64,000 nucleotides of DNA, from NCBI GenBank assembly GCA_963277665.1, contig OY728122.1, positions 1,545,244,868 to 1,545,308,867 on the forward strand, read 5' to 3'. Positions 1 through 13,400 of this stretch are shown in pieces. A program made the translations under genes and the position numbers. The notes under the pieces are model-generated. The model was not told the DNA's origin, made no database searches, and worked only from the letters and a program-made list of their open reading frames with translations. This DNA is from Viscum album (taxonomy: Eukaryota; Streptophyta; Magnoliopsida; Santalales; Viscaceae). Numbering within the stretch: position 1 is the stretch's first letter; each line of letters opens with the position of its first letter.

Positions 1-500
1 AGGGTTTAATGAAGCAAGGACTATGAATTCCCCTCATACTAAACCTCATGAATTTATTCAATGGTCATATATATAATAGAATCTAATAAATTTCCTCATA
101 CTCTAGGTTTAATAAATAATTTTACATGTTTTTTTGTAGTGATTTCAGTGGATTTAATATATTTTTAAATTGTTGGTACCTTCTTAATATTCTTTTTGAT
201 AAAGTAAGGTCCCATCAGATTCCACTCCCCAATATCATCTCAACTTGTTAGAGTCCAACACCTCTTCCCATATATATCCTCATAAGGTTCTACTACACTT
301 CAAGATTGTATATTTTTATTATATGATCACTCAAATTGGAGAAGGTGATGATCCAAAATTCATTATAAATTCATAGAAAGAGATATCATCATATACTCAA
401 TAAATTTAATGTATCTATTAGATTGAACATATATATGAAGATTATAAGAAGTATTAAAAACAACTCTATATCCAATTTCTACTGAAGGGTTTTCGAAATC
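1..500. other. A+T-rich flank, no gene seen
   Basis: No reading frame or motif here is recognisable. It may contain the 3' end of the minus-strand Ty3/gypsy element whose integrase lies to the right, but I see no LTR end or polypurine tract. Confidence 0.4.
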
Positions 501-509
501 CTGAAGGTC

Positions 510-740
510 TTAAAATATCCATGAAATACATGGGAGAGTAATAGTCCACATTATATTACAATTTATATTATTTATATCATTGTTAGTTTCTTTTAAATGG
601 TTGATATTGATGACCATAGACCCTATTTCTATTTGGAAAACCCTATGTGGGTATAGAAATGGATCCACATTCCCCTCCACCAGTGGAGTTTGGGGAAGAT
701 ATCTGTCAATGTCATTTTTCTGATTGGCTACATCCACTTA
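510..740 (-). pseudogene. Possible integrase chromodomain tail (Ty3/gypsy)
   Basis: On the minus strand this stretch reads openly for about 75 codons. It begins with a proline-rich part (LPQTPLVEG, then DPFLYPHRVF) and ends in a pattern IMWTITLPCISW. The second part resembles the I/V-x-W-x3-x-P-x3-A/S-T-W signature of chromodomains that end many plant Ty3/gypsy integrases. It lies downstream, in the correct strand sense, of the minus-strand integrase core at 2.75-3.08 kb, with a plus-strand LINE ORF1 between. The match is short, the acidic residue after the last tryptophan is missing, and no GPY/F motif is seen before it. A chance reading frame is a real alternative. Confidence 0.3.
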
Positions 741-849
741 TTCCATTATCTATCCTAGTCTTCCTTTCATTATTACAAACTATAAAAATCAGTTAGAAGT
801 TTCCAAATTTCTATAAAATATCTCCTCAACTAGAGATATCAACTTCAGA

Positions 850-2690
850 GTTTATAAATGCTTTAGGTCTCTATAATATCACAATGGTGGCTAAATTCAA
901 GAAGCACTGGACCTCAGTTGATTCCTTTGATAGGATACTTTTTGGATCGTGGTGTCTTTAGGACTGTGGAGTGGTGGGACTTCTCAAAAAATGTAATATG
1001 ATGTTTCAATTTTCTTTAGAGGATGATTTGATTCTTCCCTTGTCAAGAGCACAGATAGTTTTCAATGGGTTCCCATTATATTTATTTTTAATTTCATATT
1101 ATATGAATATTAATTGAGATACTTTTATCATAGCATTGTGGGTAAGGTTTTGAGAACTACCACTTCCCTTCCAAAACACCTGTATTTTACAATTGATTGG
1201 GAACCTGGTTTGATGATTTTATGCTATGGGAATAGGAATAAATATATTTTCACCCATTTTCTCCACATATATTCCTTGAAGTAGATGTATTAAAACCACC
1301 GGTGGAGTGGAATTAGATTTATAATGGGTAATAATTTAAATATAAATAGGAGGTGGTCTTTGAATTTTGGACTGATTATTTCCCGATAAATAAACACATG
1401 GGTCACACTTTCTACCCATTTCATTGGGGTCTTAGGGACCTCAATAGAGTTCTTGATCCACTCTCTAGATAGTCACCTAGGATGGATCCTTGGGTGTTGT
1501 CACTGTTGACCATTTGAGTAGCAAAGATTCTTTATGTGTCGATCCCAATTATAAGGACGCAAGAATGACTAATTTAAACCAGCAAGTGGTGGAATTCTTC
1601 AACATGTTGAGAAATTATTTTCCTGACCACAATCCAACTGTACATGGACTACTAGGGTCGAGGGATATTGGTGTATCTATTACTCTACAACCAGATACAC
1701 TTTGATCAAAGGCTCCTTCTTATGTTGATGTTACCTAACTTGGACATAGTTCCTGACTCAAAGTAGTGTCCACCACGGGCCATAAGATTCAAATGAAATA
1801 ATTGTTAGATGTGCTGGGGAGTTGGGTGAATGATGTGGGAAGAACATATATAAGAAGGATCATGTCACCAATTAACATTAGTAATCACTTTGAAGGTTTG
1901 GAAACTGACACCCCATGGCTAGGATCCTAACGATTTAGGGTTCTTCTCAAGTGTAAAGTCACGGGGGAGAGTTTTGGCCAATTCAAGGAAGATAGTATAA
2001 ATGGTGGAATCAGTATAGGTTTTCACTACACGATGAGGATGAAGGGAAAGAAAGAAAATTTTGAATCAAATAGTTTTATATTGATAGAGAGGAGGGGATA
2101 CAAATGGTGTAAGGATTAATCATACCTACCAAAACTAATCGAAAAAAAAATTGGAAAAAAATTGGGACGAAGGTAATAGAGGGTGAGCCCTCTATGAATG
2201 AAATGTTGAAGGAGGTCAACATGAATATGTTGAGTGGAAGTGAAATGGGAGATGGAGATGACACTAATGAACAAGATCTTGAGTATATGGGTGACATGAT
2301 AGATAAACGGTCTAAGATTCCTAAATGATCTATTATTATTGACAACAACATATTTATTAAAGAGGGGTTTTTAGAAAAGGTTGTTGATATTTTTTATACA
2401 TCAGTAGAGATCATTGTTAGATCACATTGGGAAGAATATTCATAGGGTAAGGAAAAGCCTTAGGAATATTTTCTACACTAAAAGGAAAATATGTTAGAGG
2501 AGGCATTGATTTTTCATATTTCTACTGAAGATATGGATATTAATAAATTGATACCAATTTAGGTTGACACAATCAAGTAACACAGTGATTGGATCAAAAA
2601 GAAGCATATAATTCTGTTCAGAGTCATCAATTATAAGAAGATATTTCTGTAGGATTTCATTCATGATTCGGAAAAATTGGCCTATCAATA
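850..2690 (+). pseudogene. L1-type LINE ORF1 (DUF4283/zinc-knuckle), decayed
   Basis: The translation, with frameshifts and stops, follows the plant LINE ORF1 layout. FSLEDD at about 1,001 is followed by FNGFPL. ALWVRF and then LPLPFQNTCILQLIGNLV (1,157-1,210) form the conserved core, LEVDVLKPPVEWN comes at about 1,274, and a damaged CCHC knuckle (HMGHT) at about 1,395. A basic, low-complexity tail follows to about 2.69 kb (PTKTNRKKN near 2,120; DKRSKIPK near 2,300). ORF1 proteins of this type bind LINE RNA in the ribonucleoprotein that retrotransposes. No endonuclease or RT follows on this strand; the next recognisable sequence is the minus-strand integrase. The 5' end is uncertain by about 100 bp. 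The family call is secure; the 3' limit is not. Confidence 0.75.
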
Positions 2691-2744
2691 GAAATAAATT
2701 ATCAAAGTTGATCAGGGAAAAAACTTATATTTCCTAGAAATTAT

Positions 2745-3085
2745 GTATGGAGATTTCTTCTAATAGGATCAGGTTTTCATTTAATAATTTTTTCAGCTTC
2801 TATATTGTCTAATGTTTTTTGGTTGACCTTTTAGGATTCCTAATTTTTCTACCAAAGTGTTCTTAAAATGAAAAACTAATTTTCAGTCAGAACAACTTTG
2901 GGATTTGGTCAAGAGATAAATAGTACATGATATTAATGAAACGTTCTACCTTTTTATGGTGATCAACAATTGAAAAAATGATATTATTTCCAAAATAAGT
3001 CTTAAAGATTCTTAAAATGAAGTATATGGATACGTTTTCCAATTTAAATATTTTTATAATAAATGATTTCGTCATAACCATATAT
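2745..3085 (-). pseudogene. Integrase core fragment (Ty3/gypsy)
   Basis: The minus strand reads KLENVSIYFILRIFKT, then NNIIFSIVDHHKKVERF and SLDQIPKLF. These align with the integrase start W-x-x-I-T-M-D-F, then I-W-V-I-V-D-R-L-T-K-S-A-H-F, then S-L-D-Q-L-A-K-L-Y. The first catalytic aspartate position reads Y (IYF for MDF). About 50 residues that should hold the second catalytic aspartate (SDRDPRF region) are missing. The reading resumes with SxKVNQKTLDNI (like SERVNQTLEDML) and LILLEE, which may include the third catalytic acid. This enzyme would have joined element cDNA to host DNA; it is dead. Confidence 0.65.
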
Positions 3086-4090
3086 TTCTTTCATTTATCA
3101 TTGAATTATTAGAAAACCATGCCTCAAGATCTAATTCTTCAATCTCCCTCTTCATGTTATCTGACTAGATGATTAACATCAAATATTTATATATATTTGT
3201 GGTTCCTAGATGAATAGGGAAAGATGAGTTGTTTACATCATCCAGAAGTTACCACTGAAATTAAAGTATTAAAGGTCCGTATATACAATATCTAAATTTT
3301 ATTATTCCACTATAATCAATTTTAAAATCTAGGATATTTTCTACCTATTTATGTATCTTCTTATCATTTTTGTGCCTCCATGATTCTCTTAAGATCATAT
3401 GATTGACCAGTTATTTGTACAATGTTGGACGATGTTCCTTTTATGATTCCCATATCCATCCTTTGAATGCTCAAGAATAATGGATCCCTTTAATTCATTA
3501 TTATGTAATGGGTCGCATAATTGTTTCTACTTTGATGATCTACAACATTGATTACCATACCAAAATTTTAATGGATTAAAAAAATAATCCTTGATCATAT
3601 CTCACACCCTTTATTGGAATATATATAAATCATTGTTTGTGAATATATACTTGTGGTTTTTATGATCCTTATATATTTCACAGTTTCCTAAATATAGACC
3701 ATATTGCAAAATATTCAATGAGATGATCACTATATCCAATTATAGATCACGAATTTGGTATTTTTCTCATGAATTACTAATTTGTTGTGGGGTTATACTA
3801 TCACATTTTCATTTTTTCTTGGGTACACAACCCATTCCATTTTGAGACACATAAATGTAGATCATAAATCATTCCCAATATGTAAGTATTGTGATCACAA
3901 GTGCAATGGGTAAAATTTTCATTAACATCTTAAATCATTATGATCATTCATCAGTCTAGAAATTATTCAACCCCGTTCAAGTTATCTTGGTTATTTAGTT
4001 TAGAAATCATTAAAAAAATTCACAAATTAATGACAGTAATAATATTATCCAAGAAAATATGGATTTCCATCACAAATATTAGTCTAGGAA
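3086..4090 (-). other. Shortened RNase H / integrase linker region
   Basis: By position this should carry RNase H and the H2C2 zinc finger of the minus-strand pol. I cannot recognise either, and the space is a few hundred bases shorter than expected. It is A+T-rich and strongly decayed. Confidence 0.35.
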
Positions 4091-4094
4091 ATCC

Positions 4095-4725
4095 TAATAT
4101 TTCCCCTTTCTTCGAAGGATTCACATATATCTCTCTTATGTGGATAACATGCCCCACGATTAAAAATTTCTCTATCCAAAATTCACATTTACAGTACAAT
4201 ATATATAAATTTTACCATCACAAGGTCATCCATATAATTTTCAAATTTTATACATGTTCCTCCTTACTTATCAAGAAGATCAAAATATCTTCTATGAAGG
4301 AAACCAAAAATTTATCATGATAATTGTTAAGAAATGTATTTATTATGTCCATAAAGATATCTGGAGATTTTTAGAGTCCAAATGGGATCACTATGAACTA
4401 TTAGTGCCTATACCTTTTATGAAAATAATTCCAGGGAATATCCTCCATCCTCACCTTAACTTGATAGTATCTGGACTCGTGATCCACCATAGAGAAACAC
4501 CATTTCATAAATCCATGTAAGATGATACTTATTAATTATAGTCTTATTTTTAATCTCACAATAATCATTTCATACTTGTATTTTTCAATATTTCATCATA
4601 ATGAAAAGAAACAGAGAACCATATGCTGAAGCACATGGGTTTATAAACCCTTTATCCAAAATCTCCTATTGTTTCTTCATTATCTATTTAAGTTCAACAA
4701 TGTCCATTTAAATGGAGTTTTGGAT
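4095..4725 (-). pseudogene. Reverse transcriptase (Ty3/gypsy), decayed
   Basis: This is one of the clearest protein matches in the window. In order on the minus strand: DKGFINPCASAYGS (about 4,660-4,615; family form KGFIRPSxSPxGSP), YYQVKVRMEDIP (about 4,475-4,440), FIVIPFGL (about 4,400), DIFMDIINTFLNN, FLVSFIEDILIF (about 4,315-4,270), CEFWIEKF (about 4,185) and GHVI...VNPSKKGEI (4,155-4,096). The catalytic Y/F-x-D-D box reads FIED, so one of its two aspartates is now glutamate. Stops and frameshifts interrupt the frame, including around the RYGHYEF position. The enzyme would have copied element RNA into cDNA in a virus-like particle. Confidence 0.85.
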
Positions 4726-5004
4726 ATTTTCAAATCTCTATGTATATTTTACATTGATCAATCAACCTTTTAGATAGGATGATGATAAGAAAAATCCTTA
4801 TGGAACAGATAAACATATTCCCTTATTGTGCCGATGTCATCCAAGGTGATATTTTCCATAGTCTCAATCATTTAATCTAGTTTCACTTTCTTATAATAAA
4901 ATAATATATATCCTTTATATGCATATTTAATAGGAGATATATCATCTTACATACTCTTGTATTGAATTATGGTCCAAGGTGGGGTTGGTTAATTAACTTC
5001 ACCA

Positions 5005-5085
5005 GATAATTTATGTTGGCTTTATACAAGAAAAGCAAATCCATACCAAGAATAGCATCAAATTATGCTAAAATATGTGTAATAG
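5005..5085 (-). pseudogene. Protease C-terminal end, FDAILGMD motif
   Basis: The minus strand reads FDAILGMDLLF followed by YKANINYLVKLI. Plant Ty3/gypsy polyproteins carry D-F-D-V-I-L-G-M-D-W-L followed by Y-x-A-x-I-D-C between the aspartic protease and RT. Its position about 280 bp upstream of the RT fits. I could not find the protease active-site D-S/T-G in the sequence to its right. Confidence 0.65.
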
Positions 5086-5534
5086 GGCCTTCTGGGAAAT
5101 TCAACTCAAACATATTGACATGGGATAAGTTATATGATTTGGATGTAATAATTGAACAAATTTTTATATTCATAAATCTCTTGACTACCATGATTCAAAT
5201 ATGTTTTTAATAGTTCTAATTAACTTGTGTGATATGAAATAATGTATGGAACCATATATGAGAGGACATAATATCATTACATTATTCTAGTTATAATCAT
5301 TTTCTTCACTCAAAAAAGATATAGGACTATGAAATTTAAAAAATTCTTGAAGAAAATGGGAAACTATTAACATTTATGTAAATCACTTAAATGAAAAAGA
5401 ATTACCTAACATTGGAATTTGTAAGATTAAATATTATTTATGCATAGACTATTTACTATCATTAAATTTTATAGGAGTTTCCCCATCTTAAGTATTTATA
5501 AAGATATTTAGAATTTACCGAAGAAAATCTACTG

Positions 5535-5600
5535 GGAATGTCAAACTATGTGTTCATCAAGGCCACTTTTTTGTGAACATGTTGATGAGAAATTTAATAG
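5535..5600 (-). pseudogene. Possible gag zinc knuckle
   Basis: The minus strand reads VHKKVALMNT, comparable to the second half of a C-x2-C-x4-H-x4-C knuckle (KVGHMxxxC) with its cysteines and histidine mutated. Location just upstream of the protease is right for gag, but the match is weak and no capsid motif was found further upstream. Confidence 0.2.
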
Positions 5601-8600
5601 TAAATTTATGCTTTTCATGGTTATTTCCCATGTGTATAACTATAATGTATCCATATAAATTAATAATATGTAATTAGGGATTTTATTTCTTGGAAACTAG
5701 CCACTCTATTATTCCCCAAAATTTAGGGGTGTGTTCTTATGTTTAGTTTTATACCTATGGTTTTCACTGTTATTTTATAATCCTAATACCCAAGATATTT
5801 AGACCCTACTCTAAAACAAAATATGAAAATAATTATTTTAATAAAACATAATTAATTATTTAATAAATAGATATACACATAATAAAATCCCAAAAAATCA
5901 AGAGACCTAGTGTATTTTGGAAATTAGATACATATAATAGTAACTTGAAATATGTATGTAATGAGATTATTTAAAACACCATAACATGGAATTAAATTAT
6001 CTCCATCTTCTAATATTATATGGGATAACCTCAGGGAATACATAAATAACGATCGATCTATAAATCCCGGTAAAATAATAATCAAAGTATAGCATATTTT
6101 AAAGAAGTACATGTGAGTTTAAAGGAATAAGATCATGACATATAATAGTGACACTAAGAATCATTTACACAAAATCATGGAATATGACTATAACACCAAG
6201 GCATTATAGGAATGTGGTAATAACATGAAGCATGACATAATAAGAATATGTCATGGATAAATATTGATATATAATAAGAAAATGTATTTAGGATAACCAC
6301 ATTAGAACCGTATATGTATCTCATAAGATTAAAACATTACCTAATGTGTTGGAGGGTTATATAATTCCCTGACCACCTATCACATTCATATTATGTACTT
6401 GCATTTGTGTGGCAGAAAGATCATAAAATATAATAACATATTTCATCTCTTTTAATCCCCTAGATATATGAATTTCAAAATAAATAATATATAGGTACAT
6501 TAAGTTGAATATCCTTTAGTGTAAAAGTTAATGGGTATTCACAATAAACAGTTGGAGATGGAAAATCATGAGATAATTTTGGAAACATATCATTTGTATA
6601 AAATGGTTATCAAAGAGGATTAATAAGATAGAAATATGGTATCCCATTACTTGGGAATCAAAAGGATAATAAAATTTTGTGTTAAAAACATTAAAAAATG
6701 AACTTTTAGAAATAAAAAGTCTTAGTACATATAATGTACATGAATAAAATGGAATGGGAGAGAATACCTTATCTTGAGAGTGAGATTTTAAAAGCATGGG
6801 AAAAGAAAAATATGATATTGAGAATAACTTGGGGTAAAATTGGATATAATGTTATAGAGATATAGAGAGTAAATTAATGATTAATGGTGTTTGAGTGTAC
6901 TGGAATTGGATATTGGGTGGTTATTTATATCAAAAGAGAGGGGAATTATTTATTAATTTTTAAACATAGTTGTTGGATTCTATGTGATAATATAAAAAAC
7001 CATTAATCTTATCTGGGGTTTTTACTATGGTTTCTACAACATTGTAGTATTTTACAGTATTCTATTACTCTAAAACCCCATATACTTAAAATAATACAAC
7101 TCCGGATGTGGACGTGATTAATGTTATTAAATAATTTTTTTAAGACATAAAATATTATTTACTTTTTGGAGGATTCAATACAGGTTTGAAAGATAATTAA
7201 TGAACATAAAAAAAATATTTTAAATGTAAAATATATTTTGGTCTTGGTTTAATTTTATGTTATTTTTTATATCTGTTTTTGGTAATCATGATTACATAAT
7301 ACATAGTATATCATAATACCATATTTATTTTTTACCCAAAAAAATGATGGAATAGGAATTTTATTAAAGAAATTACCATTTTATAATTTTAACCAATTGA
7401 TTTCAAAAATAATAGTAATTTTACCAAAATAAATTTTTAAATATGAGAATTTACACTTTTAAATACAAAATCATATTCACTAGAAAATAATAATTTTTAC
7501 GGCATTAAAATCATTCTGATGATTATAAAAAATTAAATTATAATTCATTGAATTATATTACCATATATATTTTAAAAATTATTTTAATAGGATTATTTAT
7601 AGAAAAAAAAATTATTTCAGAATTCTAGAATTGGTCAAATAGAGTGTTTCAATTGAAACTATATATTTTTCAAAAATACAATTTTGGTTTCATTGAATCA
7701 AAATATAGATTTTATTCATCTCATAATACATTCATATTTATGATGTAATAATGAATATTCATATATATACTCATAACTTTGTTACAAAGAGAATATAAAA
7801 ATTCATGCTGCTAAGGTCTAAATACATATTCTCTTATTTCATTATTGCTTGACTTAAGGGTATAGTGTGAGATGGTAGAACTTTATTTGAGTGGTTTGGA
7901 AAACATAGTTTGGGAGACGATCTCGATAAGCTTGAAATTATCCCATAAATGGTTTCAATCATCTTTTAAATATTGACTCACATATTGGGCTTGGTCATGG
8001 GATAATTCCAGTGATTCAAACTCCCTTAGAATCTCTGATACATAGCCTTTATAGGGTAGGATCCTACTTGTTGACTCTGTCAATTATTCCTTCGCTGCTT
8101 ATTAGATATTATTATAAGCCTTAAAATATACTAATATTAATGGTCACTATAGAATGATTGTGTTATCAATATTTTTAATTCTTAAGAATATATTATGTCT
8201 AATTAGTTAATTATTAATATATTTCATTATGGTCCAAAAAAAATAAATGTTTTGAATGTGTTTTCTTTAACTACAATATTTAATAAGGCATTTTTCCATT
8301 CAAATAGGAATTTAATTATTAATAGTTTTTTTTATTATAGTCATTCCCATTCGTGAATTTTTTATATTTTCAATCTCTAGAAAATATAAAATTTAATATG
8401 GAATGGCACATAATATTGATAGGATATTTTTCACAAATCCCACAATATTAAAATTATAAAATCATCCAAATCTTCTATTTTTTATTTCCACTTTCCATTC
8501 ATTTCAAGTACACTTCCCAAGTTTAATTTCTTAATATTAAAATGTCTCATGGATAATAACATAATATAGTTTTAAAAAACCAATACTACTCGATTCATAT

Positions 8601-9475
8601 TAAAAAAATACTAATTTATAAAAGATCCATGTAAAATTTAAGGTAGAAGGGATAATAATAAAAAGGAGATCTAATTAAAACATATATTAAAGAAGTTAAA
8701 TTGAATACATTAAATGAACCATTTTCCAAGACCAAACAAATATAAGTAAATCATGTTCCCTCCCCTCGACTAAATCATAACCACATATCTCAAGGATAGA
8801 GTATAATCATATCATTCCATCTAAGGATTCCCTAGTGGAGATAAATGAATTTTTGAAGACTCCAAAGATCTCATGGATTAAGCATATACTACAGGAGCTT
8901 CAATCAATAGAATTTGGAGGTCTCCCATTAATGAGTTTTAAAGGCCTACTATGGAATGTAAATGATTATAATTCCATTAATTATGTACCAGGGGATAAAA
9001 ATTAAAGTATCAAGGCTCGAAAATGGCTTAAAAGTAATCGTAACTTAAAGAGATATTAAACATCTATTAGATAAAAGAAAAGAATGAAATAAAATTACTT
9101 AAGGAACTAATAAGATCCTCCATAATGGATGTTAAAGCTATATACCAATTATTATTATAGGATTATTCTTCATAGTTCATTGGTCATATTACTTGATTTA
9201 TTTTGAGTCAAAGGTATGGAACATGATAGAATACCAAATCAACTATAGGGTTAATCCTTTGCTCCTAAGGAATCTATAAGAATATCGAAGAAGACTACAA
9301 ATAGAGTAAAATGAAACATTCTAAATATTAACATATTAATACACGAGGTATTACCCTCCACTCCAACCTATTATTGTAATAAAAAAATATAACTAATATT
9401 ATGGTTCATTTCCTCATGTACAAACATCAAATACTTTGTAGGTATGACGAAAAAGGAGAAAATGTGCTAGAAAAA
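5601..9475. other. A+T-rich stretch, nothing identified
   Basis: If the minus-strand element were intact, its gag and leader would lie in the first part of this stretch, but I recognise no capsid or priming motif. A TCTCTGATACAT string at 8,032-8,043 resembles a reversed primer-binding site with two mismatches and is not convincing alone. Confidence 0.4.
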
Positions 9476-9479
9476 AATG

Positions 9480-10110
9480 TATAAAACTAAAACCATTGAT
9501 TCATGAATTTCAAACATTGTCAAAACCTTCACCATGACATAATGAAATAGAAAAAGGAATTATTTTCCTTTGACTAGGGCTCCCATAGATTTTTCACTGA
9601 CATGGAGGATATCTCCTTTTCATATTGTACCAACCATGGATCCCACCATGGTTTGGTGGATCTATTAATATCATTTCCAAATCACTTGTAGTACTTGACT
9701 CTAACTCATCATGGGATCTCCTCTCCTATAAATAAGACTCGAGGGGCCCCACATAGTGTAGTGACTCATGGGATTGCATTTTTTAGGTGCACCCTGGAAT
9801 CCAACAAGAAAGAGAGGTGTCAGGATACCCATTTCTAATGTTTCTATGATATGTGGCATCACTTTTACGTACAACACCATGACACCCAATAAGTCATGGT
9901 AATTTGAGTGTTTCCTAAAAAGAAACTATCAAGGAATTAAATCCTAAAAATAATAATTTCTCTCTATACATGGTTACTAGTAATCCTTCTCATTTAGATC
10001 AAGCACCCCTACCATCGAAATGCACTACTTCACTCCACCGACTCCTAGACCAAACCCACAATGACCTTGAATAATAAAAATTAGAACCTCCCCCCTGACA
10101 TACACGTCTA
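9480..10110. repeat. Dispersed repeat block A (LTR or leader-like)
   Basis: This block is related, in the same orientation, to 16,740-17,345. Shared landmarks in order include ACCATGG; TACTTGA; ACTCTA; CATGGGA-CTC followed by TATAAAT; TTTTTAGGTG-ACC; TGTGGC-TCAC; and CTAGACCA-ACCCA (T in place of C at the start in block B). It is more G+C-rich than its surroundings. Nearby at 10,197-10,222 the minus strand carries GAGCTCACC, a motif common near the 3' end of plant Ty3/gypsy LTRs. I infer an LTR or leader segment; its element is not established. Confidence 0.55.
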
Positions 10111-10403
10111 TATGTTCTAAATAGGAATATCACTCAGACTTCACACTAATCACCATTGTCATTTTATACATTGGGTTGCACCAAAAACCACAAAATGGTG
10201 AGCTCCGACATCTCATCCAAGAAATCTAACCACACCACACCCATAATAAAATAATTCATGGGACCTTGCACTCTATTATTTAATGGTAGACATATATATT
10301 TAAAAAAATCTATAATAATCTGCTTGAACACCCTAATCACTCTCACAACACATATATATCCCAAAACCCCAAAAATGAAAGTGCCTTGAAAGAAAAATCC
10401 CTT

Positions 10404-10418
10404 ATATCTGATACCGAT
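10404..10418 (-). promoter_or_regulatory. Candidate primer-binding site (initiator Met tRNA)
   Basis: TATCTGATACCGA is close to the reverse of TGGTATCAGAGC, the plant initiator-Met tRNA primer site, with about three mismatches. About 210 bp to the right the minus strand has AATCTCACCAATGA, roughly where the CTCACC motif sits relative to the LTR end in the complete element at 27.9 kb. It could prime a minus-strand element whose LTR lies to the right. The evidence is suggestive only. Confidence 0.25.
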
Positions 10419-10419
10419 A

Positions 10420-13400
10420 AAAAAAATTCATCCTTGTGAATAAAAATTAAATATTTCCATAAATAATAATGTATGGTAAAATAATCCTCTAAAATTGAGT
10501 TAAGGCTTTATCAAATCATTCTATAAGTGGATTTAGTGTACTAATCTAACTTACTTCTAAATAACTCAAGAATCACACAACCAATTCCACAACTAACAAA
10601 TTCTTCATTTTTATTCATGTTTCAATCATTGGTGAGATTTTAAATTTGAAATAAATCATTTTAATCGGCTTTAATTTCTTGAAAACATAGTGCACCACTA
10701 TTTTAAAGTAAATCTATCAAATATCAGTTATACATCCATTTCTAAATATAACTTCATTCACATCCCACTATTTTGAATAACAATTTAATATTATTTATAA
10801 ATTACATATCTATATTCTATATAATTTAAATGTTTTAATAAATTTCATGTTTAAAATTAAAAACCCCTTAATATAATTTTGGTGCAAGAATTATTCTCAG
10901 TATAGAGAAAATTCAGAATAAATGTACAAAAATTTCTTTTAAAACAAAAAAAATATTTAGATTGATTATTAATTTATTTAAAGCAATACATAAATTTATA
11001 TATATACAAATCTTTACACACCCTACTTTTTTAAAGTTAAATTTTATTTACAACCAAAATCATTTGTAATTTTAATAATAAATCAATATAGGAATTAGCT
11101 GATAATACAAAAATCCTAAAAATATCCACAATGAATAACAGAATAATTGATCCTCAAATATCCCTACCAAAGATGACTTAAAAACAATTATAATATCATA
11201 CCTAATTCCAGACTTGTTACATCATCCTAATAATAGTAACCATTGAACATAATTAATCTCTCCCAATCTATTATATAAGGTAATTGACAAGGATAGAACA
11301 TATCCAATAAATAACATCAATAAACCCAACGATATTTTAAAATTTAAAATCTACATAAGTGCTTCATAAAATAGAATATAGTGATTAAAAATTATATAAA
11401 ATTCAATAATGGATACCAATAAAAAAATAAGCCTTCTATAAAATCATGAATACATTAAATAATCATGGTTAGGTCACCTATAGATACCATCATCAATTTT
11501 AGTGACATCAATATTTCATTTTCAATTTTAATTCATTATAATATATTGTAAGTGGGAATTAGAATAAAGGAAACTAATATTCATGGAAAAAATTATTATT
11601 ATAAAATCACATGGAAATGTAAAAAACAATAGTTTATTAGCTCATGTAATTTAGATAATAATAGCTAGAAAATAATGAAATATCATCTAAAAATTAAAAG
11701 TCATAACGTAATAAAATTAGAGGAATATAGGCTTTCAAACAATCCTTAAATTGTTCATTTTTTTTAAAAGAATTTCATCTATAGAAAACCATTTTTTCAG
11801 AATCAACAAATATTCATCCCGTACACAACATTCCACCACCAACCATATTAAATATTTCCATGTATATAAATAACAAATCTATTATTTATGACTAAAAATA
11901 TAATTATCTTGGGATGATAAGTCAATAGTCATAAAATAAATATAGAGGCTTAAAAACCTTTCATCAATATTTAATGTCAATATTTGACTTTTCAATGAAA
12001 TATCATCATTTCATTTGTAGTTCACATATAATATTCATTCATAATTATTTCATAAATTTCAAAAAAAAAATTAATCCATAATTTAAGGAATATATTTATT
12101 AATTCATTGAAATTTTATCATTCGTTAAATTTTTGAAATAATTGCCTCAATTTCTCTATCAATGCTTCATACATAATAAAACGGAGTATAATAAAGTATG
12201 TAGTGAATTAAAATTAGGTTTAATATAATTATTAATAAAATTCAATGTATGATATAAATTTTGAAATTTATTATACTCAATATGTTAGAATAAAAATCAT
12301 GATGTCACATAATCTATAATGCTTTCATGATAAATTCACTTCATGTTTTCTGAAAACACATCCATGCAAACTACAATAAATATTTTATGCATATCACATT
12401 CTATTTTAATCTATAATGTGCATCATTATCCCCTTTTAATAATAATATATTTACTAGTAATAGTTTAAAACATTTTATTAACGTACACTTAATATGTAAC
12501 ACGAATTTATAATTATAGAGTAATGAACTCATGCCTGTATCATTCATTCAATCCAAACACATTCAAAATTACTAGTTTATTAAAGTTAATTAAATAATAT
12601 TTGCTTTAAATAAATTGTATAATTTTATTCAATATGCTAAAACATATCTTCCCAAAATCATTTAACATAATTAATATCCTTTAATTTCATTCTTTCAGTA
12701 GAATTATTTTTAAAATAGTTGTTCAAGAAAAAACCTTATAGACATGCTTCAATATTCAGGAAAACATTTAAGAATCAAATATGTCAAATAATACATTTAA
12801 ATTTTAATATTCTTTCATGTTTTCTATTCACATTCATTGATCTTATCTTCATAAATTACAACATTGTATATTAAAACTTTTAGATATGCATTGTCAAATA
12901 TAAAAGTTTATTAAAACACTATAGTATAAATTTAATTCAAATCAATTAATTTATAACATGATCTTAAATTTTTTTAAGTTGATTTGATGAATTCCTTAAA
13001 GCATAAACAATTGTGGAATGTTATGAAAGAAAACTAAACAACACAAATATTCATGTTTTTTAAAATGACATGTATTAATAAAGGGAATGATTTTTTTAGA
13101 ATTTAATGGAACACTGATATTAATATATTATAATATTAATATATAATATAAAAACTAAACACTCAGGAATAAACATTTATAATGATATAAGCACAAATTC
13201 AACCTACAGAAATGAGGCATCTATCCTTCAAAACAATTATACCTTGTAATCAAAAAATTATCACTTGAACATGCTTAGTTATCTATCCGGCATCCTTAAT
13301 CAATTCCTAAGGGGTCATGATACCTATTTCGAAGATGGTATCAATGAAATTAGGGTTTTTGATTCATTTATAGGGGTATAAATATATGTTCATCTAACAT

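Larger units (their letters stand above)
2690..5600 (-). mobile_element. Ty3/gypsy element, minus strand, coding part
   Basis: Read on the minus strand from right to left, the order is a possible gag knuckle (5.55 kb), the protease end (5.05 kb), reverse transcriptase (4.7-4.1 kb) and integrase (3.08-2.75 kb). PR-RT-IN order is diagnostic of Ty3/gypsy rather than Ty1/copia. RT to integrase is about 1.0 kb, shorter than usual, so part of RNase H and the integrase zinc finger has probably been lost. The left end is interrupted by the LINE ORF1 at 0.85-2.69 kb. The 5' LTR should lie to the right; a candidate primer-binding site is at 10.4 kb, but that leaves far more sequence between it and RT than this family needs, so further insertions or a wrong PBS call are likely. 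Confidence 0.8.

Noticed and set aside
3940..4320. 126-codon plus-strand open frame, the longest in the window
   Set aside because: It is the antisense shadow of the minus-strand reverse transcriptase, which has ordered family motifs over the same bases.
7290..7325. Reversed primer-binding site near 7.3 kb (ATCATAATACCAT)
   Set aside because: Only a partial match and expected by chance in A+T-rich DNA; the candidates at 8,032 and 10,404 are as good or better, and none is secure.
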